Assembly: GCF_901933205.1 (NCBI RefSeq)
Contig: NW_022148237.1
Location: 734,001 to 798,000 of the forward strand
DNA length: 64,000 bases
Reading direction: 5' to 3'
Origin: Camarhynchus parvulus
Lineage: Eukaryota > Chordata > Aves > Passeriformes > Thraupidae
In this document: positions 54,001-64,000 of the stretch, piece after piece
Position numbering within the stretch: the first letter of the stretch is position 1
Layout of the letters: each line of letters begins with the position of its first letter
Translations under genes and position numbers: made by a program
Notes under the pieces: model-generated
The model's input: only the letters and a program-made list of their open reading frames with translations
Told to the model about the DNA's origin: nothing
Database searches by the model: none

Positions 54001-57000
54001 TAGGGGTGCCCCCTGACCCCCGTTTTTGCCCCCTGACCCCCGTTTTTGCCCCTGACCCTTTAGGGGTGCCCCCTGACCCCCGTTTTTGCCCCCTGACCCC
54101 CGTTTTGGCCCCCCAGGGCTGGGTCCCGTCCCCCCCCGCGTTCGTGGCTCCGCGCGGCCCCGGGGACGGGCGGTGCCGCCTGGGGGTGGCGTGCAGGGAC
54201 GGGACCCTGCGGGGGCTCAGCCGGTCAGTGAGGGGGAACTGGGGGGTTTGGGGGGGTTTGGGGGGGATTGGGGGGCAGATTGGGGTGTCCTGGGTGGGTC
54301 TCGGGGGGTCCTGGGGGGGTTTGGGGGGGTCCTGAGGGGTTTGGGGGGGTCCAGGGGGGGTTTGGGGTGCAGGGACGGGACCCTGCGGGGGCTCAGCCGG
54401 TGAGAACTGGGGGGATTGGGGGGTTTGGGGGTCCTGAGGGGTCCTGAGGGGCTTTGGGGGGGTCCTGGGGGGGTCCTGGGAGGTTTTTGGTGGTTCTGGG
54501 AGGGTTTGGGGGGTCCAGGGGGGGATTGGGGGTGTGTGGGTTGCAAGGATGGGACCCTAAGGGGGCTCAGCCGGTGAGAACTGGGGGGTCCTGGGGGGGA
54601 TTTGGGGGGGTCCTGAGGGGATCCTGATGGGCTTTTTGGGGTCCTGGGAGGTTTTTGGGGGTCATGGGGGGGTCTGGGGGGTCTGGGGGGGGTTTGGGGG
54701 TGTTTGGGGTGCAGGGACGGGACCCTGCGGGGGCTCAGCCGGTGAGAACTGGGGGGTCCTGAGGGGATTTGGGGGGTCCTGAGGGGGTTTTGGGGTTATT
54801 TTTGGGGGTTTATGGACATTTGCCCCCCCAGGTCCCGAGAACATGGGCGCGTTTTGGGGGTGCTGGGGCTGTTTTGGGGGGGTTATTTGGGGGGTTATTT
54901 TGGGGTTATTTTGGGGGTTATTTTGGGGGGTTATTTTGGGGTTATTTTGGGGGTTATTTTGGGGGTTATTTTGGGGGTTGGGGGTTTGGGGGGGGGGTTA
55001 GGGGGGTGGGGTATGGGGGTATTTGGGGGTATTTTGGGGGGTTATTTTGGGGGTTATTTTGGGGGTTTATGGACATTTGCCCCCCAGGTCCCGGGAACAG
55101 GCGTTTTGGGGGTGCTGGGCTCGCGCCTCGCGGGGTTGATCCCCCAGGACTGGGGGCTCCTGGCAGCCACGGCCGACGGGACCCTGCAGGCCTTCAGCCC
55201 CCAGGTGACCCCAAATCCCCCCAAATCCCCCCCAAATCCCCCAAACCTGCCCTCAGCCCACCACAAGCCCCCCCAGACCCCTCTGGGATTCCCCAAATCC
55301 CTCCCAGATCCCTTTGGAACCCCCAAACCCCCCCCCAAACCCCTCTGGGACCCCCTTTTCCCCCCCCTTGACCCCCCATTTTCCCCTCCTGACCCCCCCA
55401 AACCCCTTTGGGACCCCCAAAACCCCTCCCGACCCCCCCATTTCCCCCCTTGACCCCCCATTTTCCCCTCCTGACCCCCCCAAACCCCTTTGGGACCCCC
55501 AAACCCCCCCCTGACCCCCCCATTTCCCTTCTGACCCCCCCAACCCCCCCCTCTGCCCCCCATTTTCCCCTCCTGACCCCCCCATTTCCCCCTCTGGGAC
55601 CCCCCAAACCCCTCTGGGACCCCCCTTTTCCTCTGGGACCCCCCATTTCCCCCCCCCGGTTTTCCCCTCCTGACCCCTGGGACCCCGAACTCCCCTCCAA
55701 ACCCCTCTGGGACCCCCCATTTCCCCCCTGACCCTCCATTTCCCCTCTTGACCCCCCTAAACCCCTCTGGGACCCCCCTTTCCCCCTACCCCCCTCACCC
55801 CCATTTCCCCTCTGGGACCCCCAAAACCCCCTGGCCCCCCCATTTCCCTCCTGACCCCCCAAACCCCTCTGGGACCCCCCATTTCCCCCCCTGACCCCCC
55901 GTTTTCCCCTCCTGAACCCTCTGGGACCCCCGAACTCCCCTCCAAACCCCTCTGGGACCCCCATTTCCCCCCGAGCCCCCCCATTTTCCTCTCCTGACCC
56001 CCCAAACCCCTCTGGGACCCCCCCCTGACCCCCCATTGTTCCCCGCAGGGCCGCCGGCTCTGGGCTCTCCGGCTGCCGGCCCCATCCGCGGCTGGCGGGG
56101 GCTGCCCGGGCGGGGGCTGGGGGCGGCCCTGGTGGCCTTGGGGACCCCCCCGGGCCCCTCAGGGGAGCTGCGCCTCTACCGGGGCCGGACCTTGCTCTGC
56201 ACCCTCAGAACGCAGGTGGGGAACCCCAAAATGCTCCTCAAAATCCTCCTAAAGCACCCCAAAATATCCCAAAATATCCCCAGATTCTACCCTGGGATCT
56301 CCTGGGACCCCCAAAATATCCCAAATCCCTCCCAAATATCCCCAGATTCCACCCTGGGATCTCCTGGGACCCCCAAAATATCCCAAATCCCTCCCAAATA
56401 TCCCCAAATTCCACCCTGGGATCTCCTGGGACCCCCAAAATATCCCAAATCCCTCCCAAATATCCCCAGATTCTACCCTGGGAGCCTCAAAACGCAGGTG
56501 GGGAACCCCAAAATCCTTCTCAAAATCCTCTTAAAACACCCCAAAATATCCCAAATATCCCCAAATTCCACCCTGGGAGCTTCAAAACGCAGGTGGGGAA
56601 CCCCAAAATCCTCCTCAAACCCCCCCAAATCCCCCTGAAATATCCCCAGATAGCCTCAAATTCTACCCTGAGAGCCCCAAAACGCAGGTGGGGAACCCCA
56701 AACCCCCCAAATTCTCCTAAAACACCCCAAAATATCCCAAATATCCCCAAATTCCACCCTGGGATCTCCTGGGACCCCCAATATCCCCCCAGATCCCCCC
56801 CAAATATCCCCAAATTCCACCCTGGGAGCCTCAAAACGCAGCTGGGGAACCCCAAACACCCCAAATTCTCCTAAAACACCTCCAAAAGATCCCTCAAATA
56901 GCCCTAAAACATCCACAAATATCCTCAAATTCCACCCCCCTCACCTTTGGGTGCCCCCCCCGGGTATCTGGGTGCCCCCCCTCACCTTTGGGTGCCCCTT

Positions 57001-60000
57001 CCTCACCCTGGGTGCCCCCCCCGTGATTTTGGGTGCCCCCCCCGTGTGCAGGAGGTGGTGACCGGGCTGTGCTTCGGGCGCTACGGGCGGGAGGAGAACA
57101 CGCTGCTGAGCACCGGGCACGGTGGGCACGGGGGGGGGGGCACCGGGCATGGGGGGGCACCGGGCATGGGGGGGCAATGGGACCGGGCATGGGGGGGGGG
57201 GCACACATGGGGGAGGGGTCCCAGGGGTGAGGGGGCACCCTGGGGGGGGGGGCACTGATAGGGGCCTGGGGAGGGGTCGGGGGAGGGGGGAGGGGAAGAG
57301 CTCGTTCAGAACCGTCTGCAGTACGGGAGGGGGGGTCCCAAAATGAGGGGGAAGCTAAAATGGGGGGGGGGGGGCTGAAATGGGGGGGGGGGGGTCCCAA
57401 AATTGGGTAGGGGGTCGGTTTGTGGCGGGGGGAGATCCCAAATGGGAGAGGATGGGGGGCGCTGATAGGGGGGTGGTGCCAAATTGGGGGGAGGGGTCCC
57501 AGGAGTAGGTTGGGGGGAGGGGGGTCCCAAATTGAGAGGGGGTCCCAAAATGGGGGAAGGGGCCCCGAACTGGGGGGGTCCCAAATTGAGGGGAGGGGTC
57601 CCAAATTGACGGGGAGTGGTCCCAATTTGGGGTGGGGTCCCAAATTGAGGGGCGGTCCCAAATTGAGGGGGGTCCCAATTGAGGGAGGGGTCCCAAATTG
57701 AGGGGAGGGTCCCAAGGGGGGGTCCCAAGGGGGTCCAAGGGGGCCCGGGGGTCCAGGGGGGGGTCCCGGCAGGGGGTCCCAGGGGTCCCAGGGGGGGTCC
57801 CATAGGGGGTCCCATATTGGGTCGGGGCCATCGCTGAGTTCCCCCGTCCGGCAGGGGGCGCTCTGTCCATCCGGATGCTTCGGCGCCGCGCGGATTTGGG
57901 GGGGGGGCGCGGCGGGGCTGGGGGGGGGGGGCGAGACCCCCCCCGCGCCCCTCCCCCGCCTGCCCCTCCCCCCCCGCACGCGGCTCTTCGTGGATCGGGC
58001 CCTGAGGGAGCGCGAGGACGCCCCCCGTGAGTGGGGGAGGGGAGGGAATTGGGTCTGGGGGCTTCATGGGGGGTTATGGGGTGGGGGAGGGTCCAGTAGG
58101 GTCATTCATGGGGGGGAATTGGGTCTGGGGGCTTCATGGGGGATTATGGGGTGGGGGGGTTCGGGGAGGCATCCATAGGAGGGTTATGGGGTGGGGGGGC
58201 ACCCATGGGGGAGGGAATTGGGGTCTGGGGGCTTCATGGGGGGGTTATGGGGTGGGGGGGAAATGGGGTCTGGGGTCTTCATTGGGGGGGATTATGGGGG
58301 AGGGGCACCCATGGGGGGAGAGAATTTGGGTCTGGGGGCTTCATGGGGGGGGATTCAGGGGGGGCATCCATGGGGGAGGGAATTGGGGTCTGGGGTCCTC
58401 TTGAGAGGGGGGGGGTTATGGGGGGGGGCTCCAAGGGAGAGGACCCCCCCCCTTTAATGGGGTTTGGGGCACCCTGGGGCGATTTTGGGGTTTTTGGGGA
58501 GGGGGTTTGGGGTTTTTGGGGGGGGATTTGGGGGTTCTGGGGGCTCTCCCCGAACTGGGGGGTCTCTCCCCGAATTGGGGGGGGTCCGCAGCACCCACGG
58601 GACCCCCCCCCGCCCTGCCCCCCCAGGGATGCACGGGTGTTTCCAGCAGGATTTGGGGGGGCTGCGCCTCGGGGCCGCGCGGGGCCTGGCCCGAGCCCTG
58701 GGGGGGGGCGCCGCCCCCAAAGGGGGATCACCCCCTCACCCTGACGGCCACCGTGAGTCTGGGGGACCCCAAAACAATGGGGGGGGGGAGCCTGAAATTG
58801 GGGGGGGTGGGGTGGGGGGCGCTAAAGGGTCCTGTATGGGGAATTTGGGGGTCCCTGTGAGATTCGGGGGTCCTGGGGGGGATTCGGGGGTCCCAGGGGA
58901 GGATTTGGGATCCTGGGGGGGATTTGGGGTCCCTGAGGGAAAATTTGGGGGTCCCTGGAGGGGGGGGGGTGTTTTTTTGGTTTGGGAATTTGGGGGTCCC
59001 AGGGGGGATTTGGGATCCTGGGGGGGAATTTGGGGGTCCCCAGTGAGGTTTGGGGGTCCCCGGGGGGTTTTGGGGTCCCTGACCCCCCCATTTTGCCCCC
59101 CCAGGTGCAGGGGCTGGGGCCCCGCCTGCGCCTGACTTTGGGGGTGCTGCTGCCAGGGGGGGCCCCCCCGACCCCCAACCTGGTGCTGCTGCTGCGCTGC
59201 CACCCCCACCCGAAACGGCTGCAGCCCCCCTGCATCAAGGTACCCCAAAAATACCCAAAGTAGCCCCAAAAATACCCAAAAAATACCCAAAATAACGAAA
59301 AAAAATACCCCAAAAACACCCCAAAAATAGCCAAAATAGCCCCAAAAATACCCAAAATAACCAAAAAAATACCCCCAGAAATACCCAAAATAGCCCCAAA
59401 AATCCACCCTGAAACGGCTGCAGCCCCCCTGCATCAAGGTACCCCAAAAATACCCAAAAAATACCCCAAAATACCCCAAATAATCCCAAAAATACCCCAA
59501 AAATACCCAAAATAGCCCCAGAAATACCCAAAATAGCCCCAAAAATCCACCCTGAAACGGCTGCAGCCCCCCTGCATCAAGGTACCCCCAAAAAACCCAA
59601 AATACCCCAAATCCCCCCTCAACCTCCCCCCAAAAATTCCCCAAAACTCCCCAAACCCCCCAAATCCCCAATTTTAGGTTCCCCCCCTAATTTTGAGACT
59701 TTCCCACAATTTGTTCCTCCCTCAATTTTTGGGATTTCTCCCTAATTTTTTGGGATTTCTTTCCCTATTTTTTGGGATTTCTTTCCCCATTTTTGGGATT
59801 TCTTTCTCCAGTTTTTGGGATTTCTTTCCCCAATTTTTGGGATTTCTTCCCCATTCTTTTTCCCCCATTTTTGGGATTTCTTCCCCATTTTTTGGGATTT
59901 CTGTCCCAAATTTTTTAGGATTTCTCCCCAGTCTTTTAGGATTTCTTCCCCATTTATTGGGATTTCTTTCCCAGTTTTTTGGGGGTCTCTCTCTCCCCAT

Positions 60001-60724
60001 TTTTGGGGTCTCTCTCTCCTGATTTTTGGGATTTCTTTTTCCCCATTTTTGGGATTTCTTTTCCTCATTTTCGGAACTTCTTTTCCCCATTTTTGGGGTC
60101 TCTCCCCATTTTTGGGATTTTTTTCCCCATTTTTGGGATTTCTCTCCCCATTTTTGGGGTCTCTCTCTCCTGATTTTCGGGATTTCTTTTCCCCATTTTT
60201 GGGATTTCTTTTTCCCCATTTTTGGGATTTCTCTCCCCATTTTTGGGGTCTGTCTCCCCCCATTTTCAGGATTTCTTTTCCCCATTTTTGGGGTTTTTTT
60301 TCCCCCATTTTAGGGAATTTTTCCCCCCTCAGGTGCCGCTGCTGCTGCCGGGGCTGCGCTTCCAGTTCGGGACCTGGCTGGAGCCGGGGGGGGGCCCGGG
60401 GAGGCTGCAGGTGACGGGGGACACCTGGGGGGTCAGGGACACACCTGGGGACACCTGGGGCATCTCAGACACACCTGGGGGAGGAGGGGACACCTGGGGA
60501 TACCTGGGGGGTCAGACACACCTGGGGACACCTGGGACACACCTGGGGACACCTGGGACACACCTGGGGGGGGTCAGACACAGCTGGGGACACCTGGGAC
60601 ACACCTGGGGACACCTGGGGGGTCACACGGTGCCTCTCCCCCCCCCCAGGTGCTGGTGCTGTGCCCGGGCCGGGAGGGGCCGGTGCTGACGGCCCAGGTG
60701 GGGCTGCCCCCCGTGGCCACCTGA
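48039..60724 (+). CDS. BBS1: BBS1, Bardet-Biedl syndrome 1 protein (BBSome subunit)
   Basis: Beta-propeller subunit of the BBSome, which moves membrane proteins in cilia. Exons: 48039-48058, 48145-48212, 48590-48624, 49785-50068, 51473-51529, 52244-52282, 52593-52660, 53483-53609, 54117-54223, 55088-55204, 56049-56215, 57052-57121, 57855-58026, 58627-58752, 59105-59239, 60333-60410, 60650-60724. Landmarks: SLWLEAHEDPLAGL, LVDLHGDGDHKLVVG, YRNLRPFFKFALP, QIDPLTLKEMLEDL, LGTEAGDVLVLDPEAFTV, GLCFGRYGREENTLL, TRLFVDRALREREDA, VQGLGPRLRLTL and VPLLLPGLRFQF. Less conserved than its neighbours. Several exons break phase (49785-50068 is 284 nt, needs 285; 52593-52660, 53483-53609, 56049-56215, 57855-58026 and 58627-58752 also), mostly at G or C runs. 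Exon 9/10 phase also disagrees. Either many consensus indels or a decaying gene; the former fits the pattern in neighbouring genes. Confidence 0.92.
48625..49784 (+). repeat. BBS1 intron array seeded on the acceptor of exon 4
   Basis: 'cagctggtggtcggggtgcc' is the true exon start (49782). Recognisable copies occur at about 48769, 48890, 48973, 49018, 49259, 49470 and 49598, all after a ccatttcccc pyrimidine tract, in units separated by ggttattctgggggggttcc. Confidence 0.92.
50160..51465. repeat. 1.3-kb G/T-only low-complexity tract in BBS1 intron 4
   Basis: Plus strand is nearly pure T and G (ttttttggggttttttgg), with short tttactttttt islands at the left. It ends right at the acceptor of the exon at 51473. 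Extreme strand asymmetry with many G-tracts of three or more. Confidence 0.97.
51580..52130. repeat. Repeat (ggggggaattttgggtccct) in BBS1 intron
   Basis: About 24-30 bp units of ggaattttggg with ctggg. No conserved element. Confidence 0.88.
52665..53300. repeat. CACCTG minisatellite (tgtgtcacctgctgtgtcac) in BBS1 intron
   Basis: About 60 tcacctg units with ctgtg/cctgtg spacers, passing into tgtcccc repeats. Confidence 0.95.
53615..53930. repeat. A/C repeat (ccccaaatacaccccaaaa) in BBS1 intron
   Basis: Units of about 13-20 bp, nearly free of G and T, starting at the donor. Confidence 0.9.
54360..54760 (+). repeat. Three copies of the BBS1 exon 9 donor junction
   Basis: 'gggacgggaccctgcggggg' with ctcagccggtgag recurs at about 54371, 54546 (decayed) and 54714 after the real exon end at 54223, each with a GTGAG donor. 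The real junction uses gtcagtg. Confidence 0.92.
54820..54870 (+). pseudogene. Copy of the BBS1 exon 10 start in intron
   Basis: 'atttgcccccccaggtcccg' with agaacatgggcgcgttttgg copies the acceptor and first bases of the exon at 55088; it diverges after about 35 bases. Confidence 0.88.
55205..56040. repeat. C-rich repeat (gaccccccatttcccctcct) in BBS1 intron
   Basis: Units alternating caaacccctttgggac and catttccccc. Confidence 0.9.
56216..56940 (+). repeat. 61-bp repeats and four copies of the BBS1 exon 11 donor junction
   Basis: 'cagaacgcaggtggggaacc' is the real exon end and donor (56215). 'caaaacgcaggtggggaacc' recurs at about 56488, 56582, 56678 and, as cagctgggg, 56833. Three 61-bp units (ttccaccctgggatctcctg) lie between. 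Confidence 0.93.
57122..57850. repeat. G-rich repeat (ggggtcccaaattgagggg) in BBS1 intron
   Basis: Starts with three copies of the exon end caccgggcac/caccgggcat at the donor, then turns into ggtcccaaattg units. Confidence 0.85.
58030..58430. repeat. G-rich repeat (gggggcttcatgggggg) in BBS1 intron
   Basis: About 60-70 bp units containing gaattgggtctgggggcttcatgg pieces and ttatggggtggggg. Confidence 0.9.
59240..59600 (+). repeat. Two copies of the BBS1 exon 15 donor junction in an A/C repeat
   Basis: 'cgaaacggctgcagcccccc' with tgcatcaag|gtacccc is the real end at 59239. It recurs at 59408 and 59549 (tgaaacggctgc), keeping the GTACC donor. Confidence 0.95.
59700..60320. repeat. T/C-rich repeat (ccatttttgggatttctt) in BBS1 intron
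   Basis: About 28 units of 18-25 bp up to the acceptor at 60332. Confidence 0.93.
60411..60640. repeat. CACCTG minisatellite (gggacacacctggggacacc) in last BBS1 intron
   Basis: Tandem acacctgggg units. Similar units resume in the 3' UTR (60730-61285) as tcacacctg. Confidence 0.93.
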
Positions 60725-61292
60725 GCGCACCTGGGGGCACCTGGGGCACCTGCCCCTGGCACCTGGGGCACCTGAGGGCATCTGTGTCACCTGCGCCACC
60801 TGCACCTGAGAGACACCCGTGTCACCTGTCCCTGGTGTCACCTGCGCCACCGGCACCTGGCACTGGCTCATCGTGTCACCCCTGCCCCGTGTCACCAGCA
60901 CCTGGCACCGTGCCAGCCCTCACCTGTGTCACCTGTGACCCCTCACCTGTGGTACATCTTTGTCACCTGTGTCACCTTCTCTGGTGTCACACCTGTCCCC
61001 TCACCTGTCACCCCTCCCGTGTCACACCTGTCCCAGGTGTCACCTGTCCCCTCACCCGTGTCACACCCGTGTCACACCCATGTCACACCTGTGTCACACC
61101 TGTCCCCTCACCTGTGTCACACCCATGTCACACCCGTGTCACACCTGTGTCACACCTGTCCCCTCACCCGTGTCACACCTGTCCCCTCACCTGTGTCACA
61201 CCCGTGTCACACCTGTGTCACACCTGTCCCAGGTGTCACCTGTCCCCTCACCTGTGTCACACCCGTGTCACACCTGTCGTCCCCGTGTCCCC

Positions 61293-61298
61293 AATAAA
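61293..61298 (+). terminator. BBS1 poly(A) signal AATAAA
   Basis: AATAAA in ccccaataaagctcc at the end of a roughly 550-bp 3' UTR made almost entirely of tcacacctg repeats. Confidence 0.8.
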
Positions 61299-61752
61299 GC
61301 TCCCGGTGCTGCAGCCCTGGCTCGTTGGGGGAGGGGCGGCCGCAGTCCCCCCCAGTTCCCCCCCCAGTCCCCCCAGTTCCCCCAGTCCGGCCCTGGTGCC
61401 TTTTGCCTTTATTGAGCCACGACACAAACCCAGCGGGGGCTGAACTGGGACAAACTGGGACCGACTGGGAGCTGCCCCCCCTCCCCCCCCCGCTCCCCAA
61501 ATCGGGGTCATTGCGGCAGCCGGGGGGGAGGGGCGGGGCCGGGGACCCGGGGGGGGTCCCCAAAATCCGGGGGGGGGTCCCGGGGGGATTGAGGGGACCC
61601 TGGAGTTTGGGGGGTCTCAGGGGTCCCCAAAATCCAGGGGTGTCCCGGGGGGTCCCAGAATCCGGGAGGGTCCCCAAATTCCAGGAGATGTGGTCCCCAA
61701 AAATCCAGGGGGGTCCCGGGTCCAGCGGCGGGGGTCCCGGGGGTGCCCCCCC
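61299..61752. other. BBS1-CNIH2 tail-to-tail interval
   Basis: Contains the CNIH2 3' UTR on the minus strand, C/G-rich, with ggggtccc repeats from 61550. No further gene is seen. Confidence 0.7.
61408..61413 (-). terminator. CNIH2 poly(A) signal AATAAA (minus strand)
   Basis: tttatt on plus, about 340 bases past the CNIH2 stop and 110 bp from the opposing BBS1 signal. The two genes converge here. Confidence 0.7.
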
Positions 61753-63520
61753 TCAGAAGCTCACCAGTGTATACACCATACTGGGGGAGGGAGGGGCACA
61801 CTGGGGCTCCCAGTTCAGCCCAGTGCCCCCCCAGTGCCCCCCCCATCCATCCTCATCCCAGTGCCCCCCAGTTCAGCCCAGTTCAGCCCAGTTCAGCCCA
61901 GTGCCCCCCCAGTCCCTTCCAGTCCATCCCAGTTGATCCCAGTGCCCCCCAGTCCTGTCCCAGTGCCCCCCAAATCTCTTCCCAGTGCGTCCCAGTCTGT
62001 CCCAGTCCCCCCCAGTTTGCACCAGTTCCTCCCAGTGCGTCCCAGTGCGTCCCAGTTTCCCCCTCACCTGTACAGGTAGTAGAAGAAGGAGAGCAGGTAG
62101 AAAGCCAGTTTGCCCCAGTCTGTCCCAGTTTGCACCAGTCCCCCCCAGTCTGTCCCAGTCCCCCCAGTCTGTCCCAGTCCCCCCTCACCTGTACAGGTAG
62201 TAGAAGAAGGAGAGCAGGTAGAAGGCCAGTTTGCCCCAGTCTGTCCCAGTTTGCACCAGTGCCCCCCAGTCTGTCCCAGTCCCCCCTCACCTGTACAGGT
62301 AGTAGAAGAAGGAGAGCAGGTAGAAGGCCAGTTTGCACCAGGCCTCCTTCTGGCAGTAGCCCAGGATGTCGGCGTCCATGATGGACACGGCGTCAAAGAG
62401 ACCCTCGGAGCCCTCGGCCGGGCGGTGGAAATACCTGGGGACACCATGGGGACACTGGGGACACTGGGGACACTGAGGGGACACCACACAGACACAGGGA
62501 CACGGGGCCCAAGGACCCCTCGGAGCTGTAGGATGGGCAGTGAAAATACCTGGGGACATTTTGGGGACGTTTTGGGGACATTTTGGGGAGATCAGGGACA
62601 CTCTGGTGACATTGGGGACACCGTGGGGACACTGTGGGGACACCGTGGGAACACGTGGTGCCCAAGGGGCCCTCGGAGATGTGGGATGGAAGTACCTGGG
62701 ACACACTGGGGACACACAAGGGACATTCTGGGGACATTGGGGACACCATGGGGTAGGGGAGGGACACAGGGACACAGCGCCCAAGCACAGCTCAGAGCTC
62801 TGGGATGGTTGGTGGAAGTACCCGGGGACATCAAGGACACTTTGGGGACACTGGGGACACTTTGGGGACAGCATGGGGACACTTTGGGGACAGCATGGGG
62901 ACACTTTTGCCACATTGGGGACAGACACCGTGGGGGTTATGGGGGAGGATGTGGGGCACGGGGGGGACACACTGGGGACATCAGGGACATCCCACCCCCC
63001 AGCGACCCCCCAGACCCCCCTGGTACCCCCAGAGCTGCTGCAGCAGCAGGGCCAGGTCTGACCCCGGAGCCCTGGGGACCCCCAAACCTGGGAACCTCAA
63101 ACCCTCCAGGACCCCCAGACTCCTCAGAGCCCCTCTGACCAGCCCGGCGCCCCCCGGTACCTCCAGAGGTGGCAGAGCAGCAGGGGCAGGTTCAGCCCCA
63201 GACCCCCGTGTCCCCCCGTGCCCCCTGATCCCCCCCATGCCCCCGGTGCCCCCCGTGCCCCCCCGTACCCCTGGTGCCCCCCCATGCCCCCCGTGCGCCC
63301 CGGTACCTCCAGAGGTGGTAGAGCAGCAGGGGCAGGTTCAGCCCCAGACCCCCGTGTACCCCCGGTGCCCCCCGTGTCCCCCCGTGCCCCCCCATGCCCC
63401 CCGGTACCTCCAGAGGTGGTAGAGCAGCAGGGGCAGGTTCAGCCCCAGCGTCACCCACTCGGCCGCGCACAGGAACATGAGGCAGAAGAGCCCGTGGATG
63501 CAGTACTCGGGCACCACCAG
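61753..63520 (-). CDS. CNIH2: CNIH2, cornichon-type AMPA receptor auxiliary protein (5' end outside window)
   Basis: Four-pass membrane cargo receptor of the cornichon family; CNIH2/3 also modulate AMPA receptors. Minus-strand exons visible: 63520-63408 ([21 protein letters not shown], then [12 protein letters not shown]), 62434-62291 ([20 protein letters not shown], then [20 protein letters not shown]), 61780-61753 ([12 protein letters not shown]). The ending TLVSF and the length of the second exon favour CNIH2 over CNIH1. All three exons are in phase. The N-terminal transmembrane exons lie to the right of the window. Both inner exons are flanked by tandem partial copies of their edges that keep splice signals. 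Confidence 0.94.
62062..62250 (-). repeat. Two extra copies of the CNIH2 penultimate-exon 3' end with donor
   Basis: The real exon end (ctcacctgtacaggtagtag on plus, 62286 onward) recurs at about 62066 and 62186. Each copy spans about 48 bases into the exon (to ccagtttgc) and keeps the GTGAGG donor. The copies lie downstream in the following intron. Confidence 0.93.
62500..62830 (-). repeat. Three degenerate copies of the CNIH2 penultimate-exon 5' end with acceptor
   Basis: The real acceptor edge (gcggtggaaatacctgggg) is echoed as 'ggcagtgaaaatacctgggg' near 62536, 'gatggaagtacctggg' near 62686 and 'ggtggaagtacccgggg' near 62811, each preceded by a cctcggag/gctcagag remnant of the exon. Units are about 130-150 bp. 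Confidence 0.8.
63155..63350 (-). repeat. Two extra copies of the upstream CNIH2 exon 3' end with donor
   Basis: The exon end (ggtacctccagaggtgg on plus, 63403) recurs at about 63159 and 63302 with about 45 bases of exon (to ttcagccccag) and the GTACC donor. Confidence 0.92.
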
Positions 63521-64000
63521 CTGGGGGCGAGAGTGACACACCCCCGGTGTCACCAGGGCCACCCCAGTGTCACCAAAGGTCAACCCAGGGTCCGCAAAGG
63601 TCACCCCACTGTCACGGGGACACCCCATTGTCACCGGGACACCCCAACTGTCACCAGGGCCACCCCAGTGTCACGGGGACACCCCATTGTCACCAAAGGT
63701 CACCTTATTATCACCGAGGCCACCCCATTGTCACCAAGGCCACCAATTGTCACCAGGGCCATCTCATTGTCCCCAAAGGTCACCCCTTTGTCCCCAAAGC
63801 CACCCCCAGCAATACTCGGCACCACCACCAGGGGGCGACACCGGTGACAGCCCCAAGGCCCCGCCCCATCCCAGGCCCCGCCCCCTCACTCAGGCCCCGC
63901 CCACCCTTATTCGCGGGCGGGGTTCCATTTTTGGGGGATGTTTATTTTGGGGAGGGGTCACTTTTTGGGGGCATTTCTATTTGGGGGGGTTCCGTTTTTA
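63521..64000. other. CNIH2 intron, right edge of window
   Basis: Short repeats of 'caccccattgtcacc' (63560-63790). A decayed copy of the exon start 'gcaatactcggcaccacca' at about 63808-63850 echoes the real gcagtactcgggcaccacca. The rest is G-rich. The earlier CNIH2 exons are not seen here. Confidence 0.7.

Noticed and set aside
48039..60724. BBS1 as a pseudogene because of several frameshifts
   Set aside because: All splice sites, exon order and C-terminal exons are intact, and clearly essential neighbours (FAU, MTA2, WDR74) show the same kind of indel, pointing to consensus error.

Overview
This is a piece of vertebrate, almost certainly bird, nuclear genome. Codon-level matches to conserved vertebrate proteins, GT-AG introns, an H/ACA-free snoRNA host gene, U2 snRNA genes and AATAAA signals all fit. 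Extreme GC and gene density, very short introns and pervasive minisatellites suggest an avian GC-rich microchromosome. Nothing in the window is bacterial or plasmid-like. The species cannot be named from the sequence. || LAYOUT, left to right: EML3 (+, 5' end missing, 1-6669); MTA2 (+, 7309-17019); TUT1/Star-PAP (+, 17452-25721); TAF6L (-, 31460-26322), tail-to-tail with TUT1 and head-to-head with WDR74 (+, 31667-36442); two U2 snRNA genes (-, ending 37679 and 39776), each followed by a tandem array built from its own 3' end; the snoRNA host gene SNHG1 (-, about 45667-40690) with C/D snoRNAs matching SNORD25, 26, 27, 29, 30, 31, a second SNORD31 and one unassigned; FAU (-, 47826-46565), head-to-head with BBS1 (+, 48039-60724); and CNIH2 (-, 61753 to beyond the right edge), tail-to-tail with BBS1. 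EML3-MTA2-TUT1, TAF6L, WDR74, U2 and SNHG1 correspond to the human 11q12.3 neighbourhood; FAU, BBS1 and CNIH2 correspond to human 11q13 (human placement recalled, not checked here). || HOW THE GENES RELATE: most act in RNA and chromatin housekeeping. MTA2 belongs to NuRD, TAF6L to SAGA-type complexes, TUT1 tails U6 and selected mRNAs, WDR74 works in 60S maturation, U2 in splicing, SNHG1 snoRNAs methylate rRNA, and FAU gives ribosomal protein eS30. EML3 (microtubules), BBS1 (BBSome) and CNIH2 (AMPA-receptor auxiliary/ER export) are unrelated neighbours. || MOST NOTABLE: (1) about a dozen 115-118 bp units downstream of one U2 gene, each carrying U2 stem-loop IV, the U2 3' terminus and a matching 3' box; (2) introns throughout contain tandem partial copies ('echoes') of the adjacent exon edge including its splice site, at more than 15 junctions in eight genes; (3) a 50-bp array upstream of SNHG1 with five perfect GGGAATTTCC kappaB sites alternating with GC boxes; (4) conserved exons repeatedly off by 1-2 bases, mostly at G/C runs, suggesting consensus errors that break several annotated reading frames.
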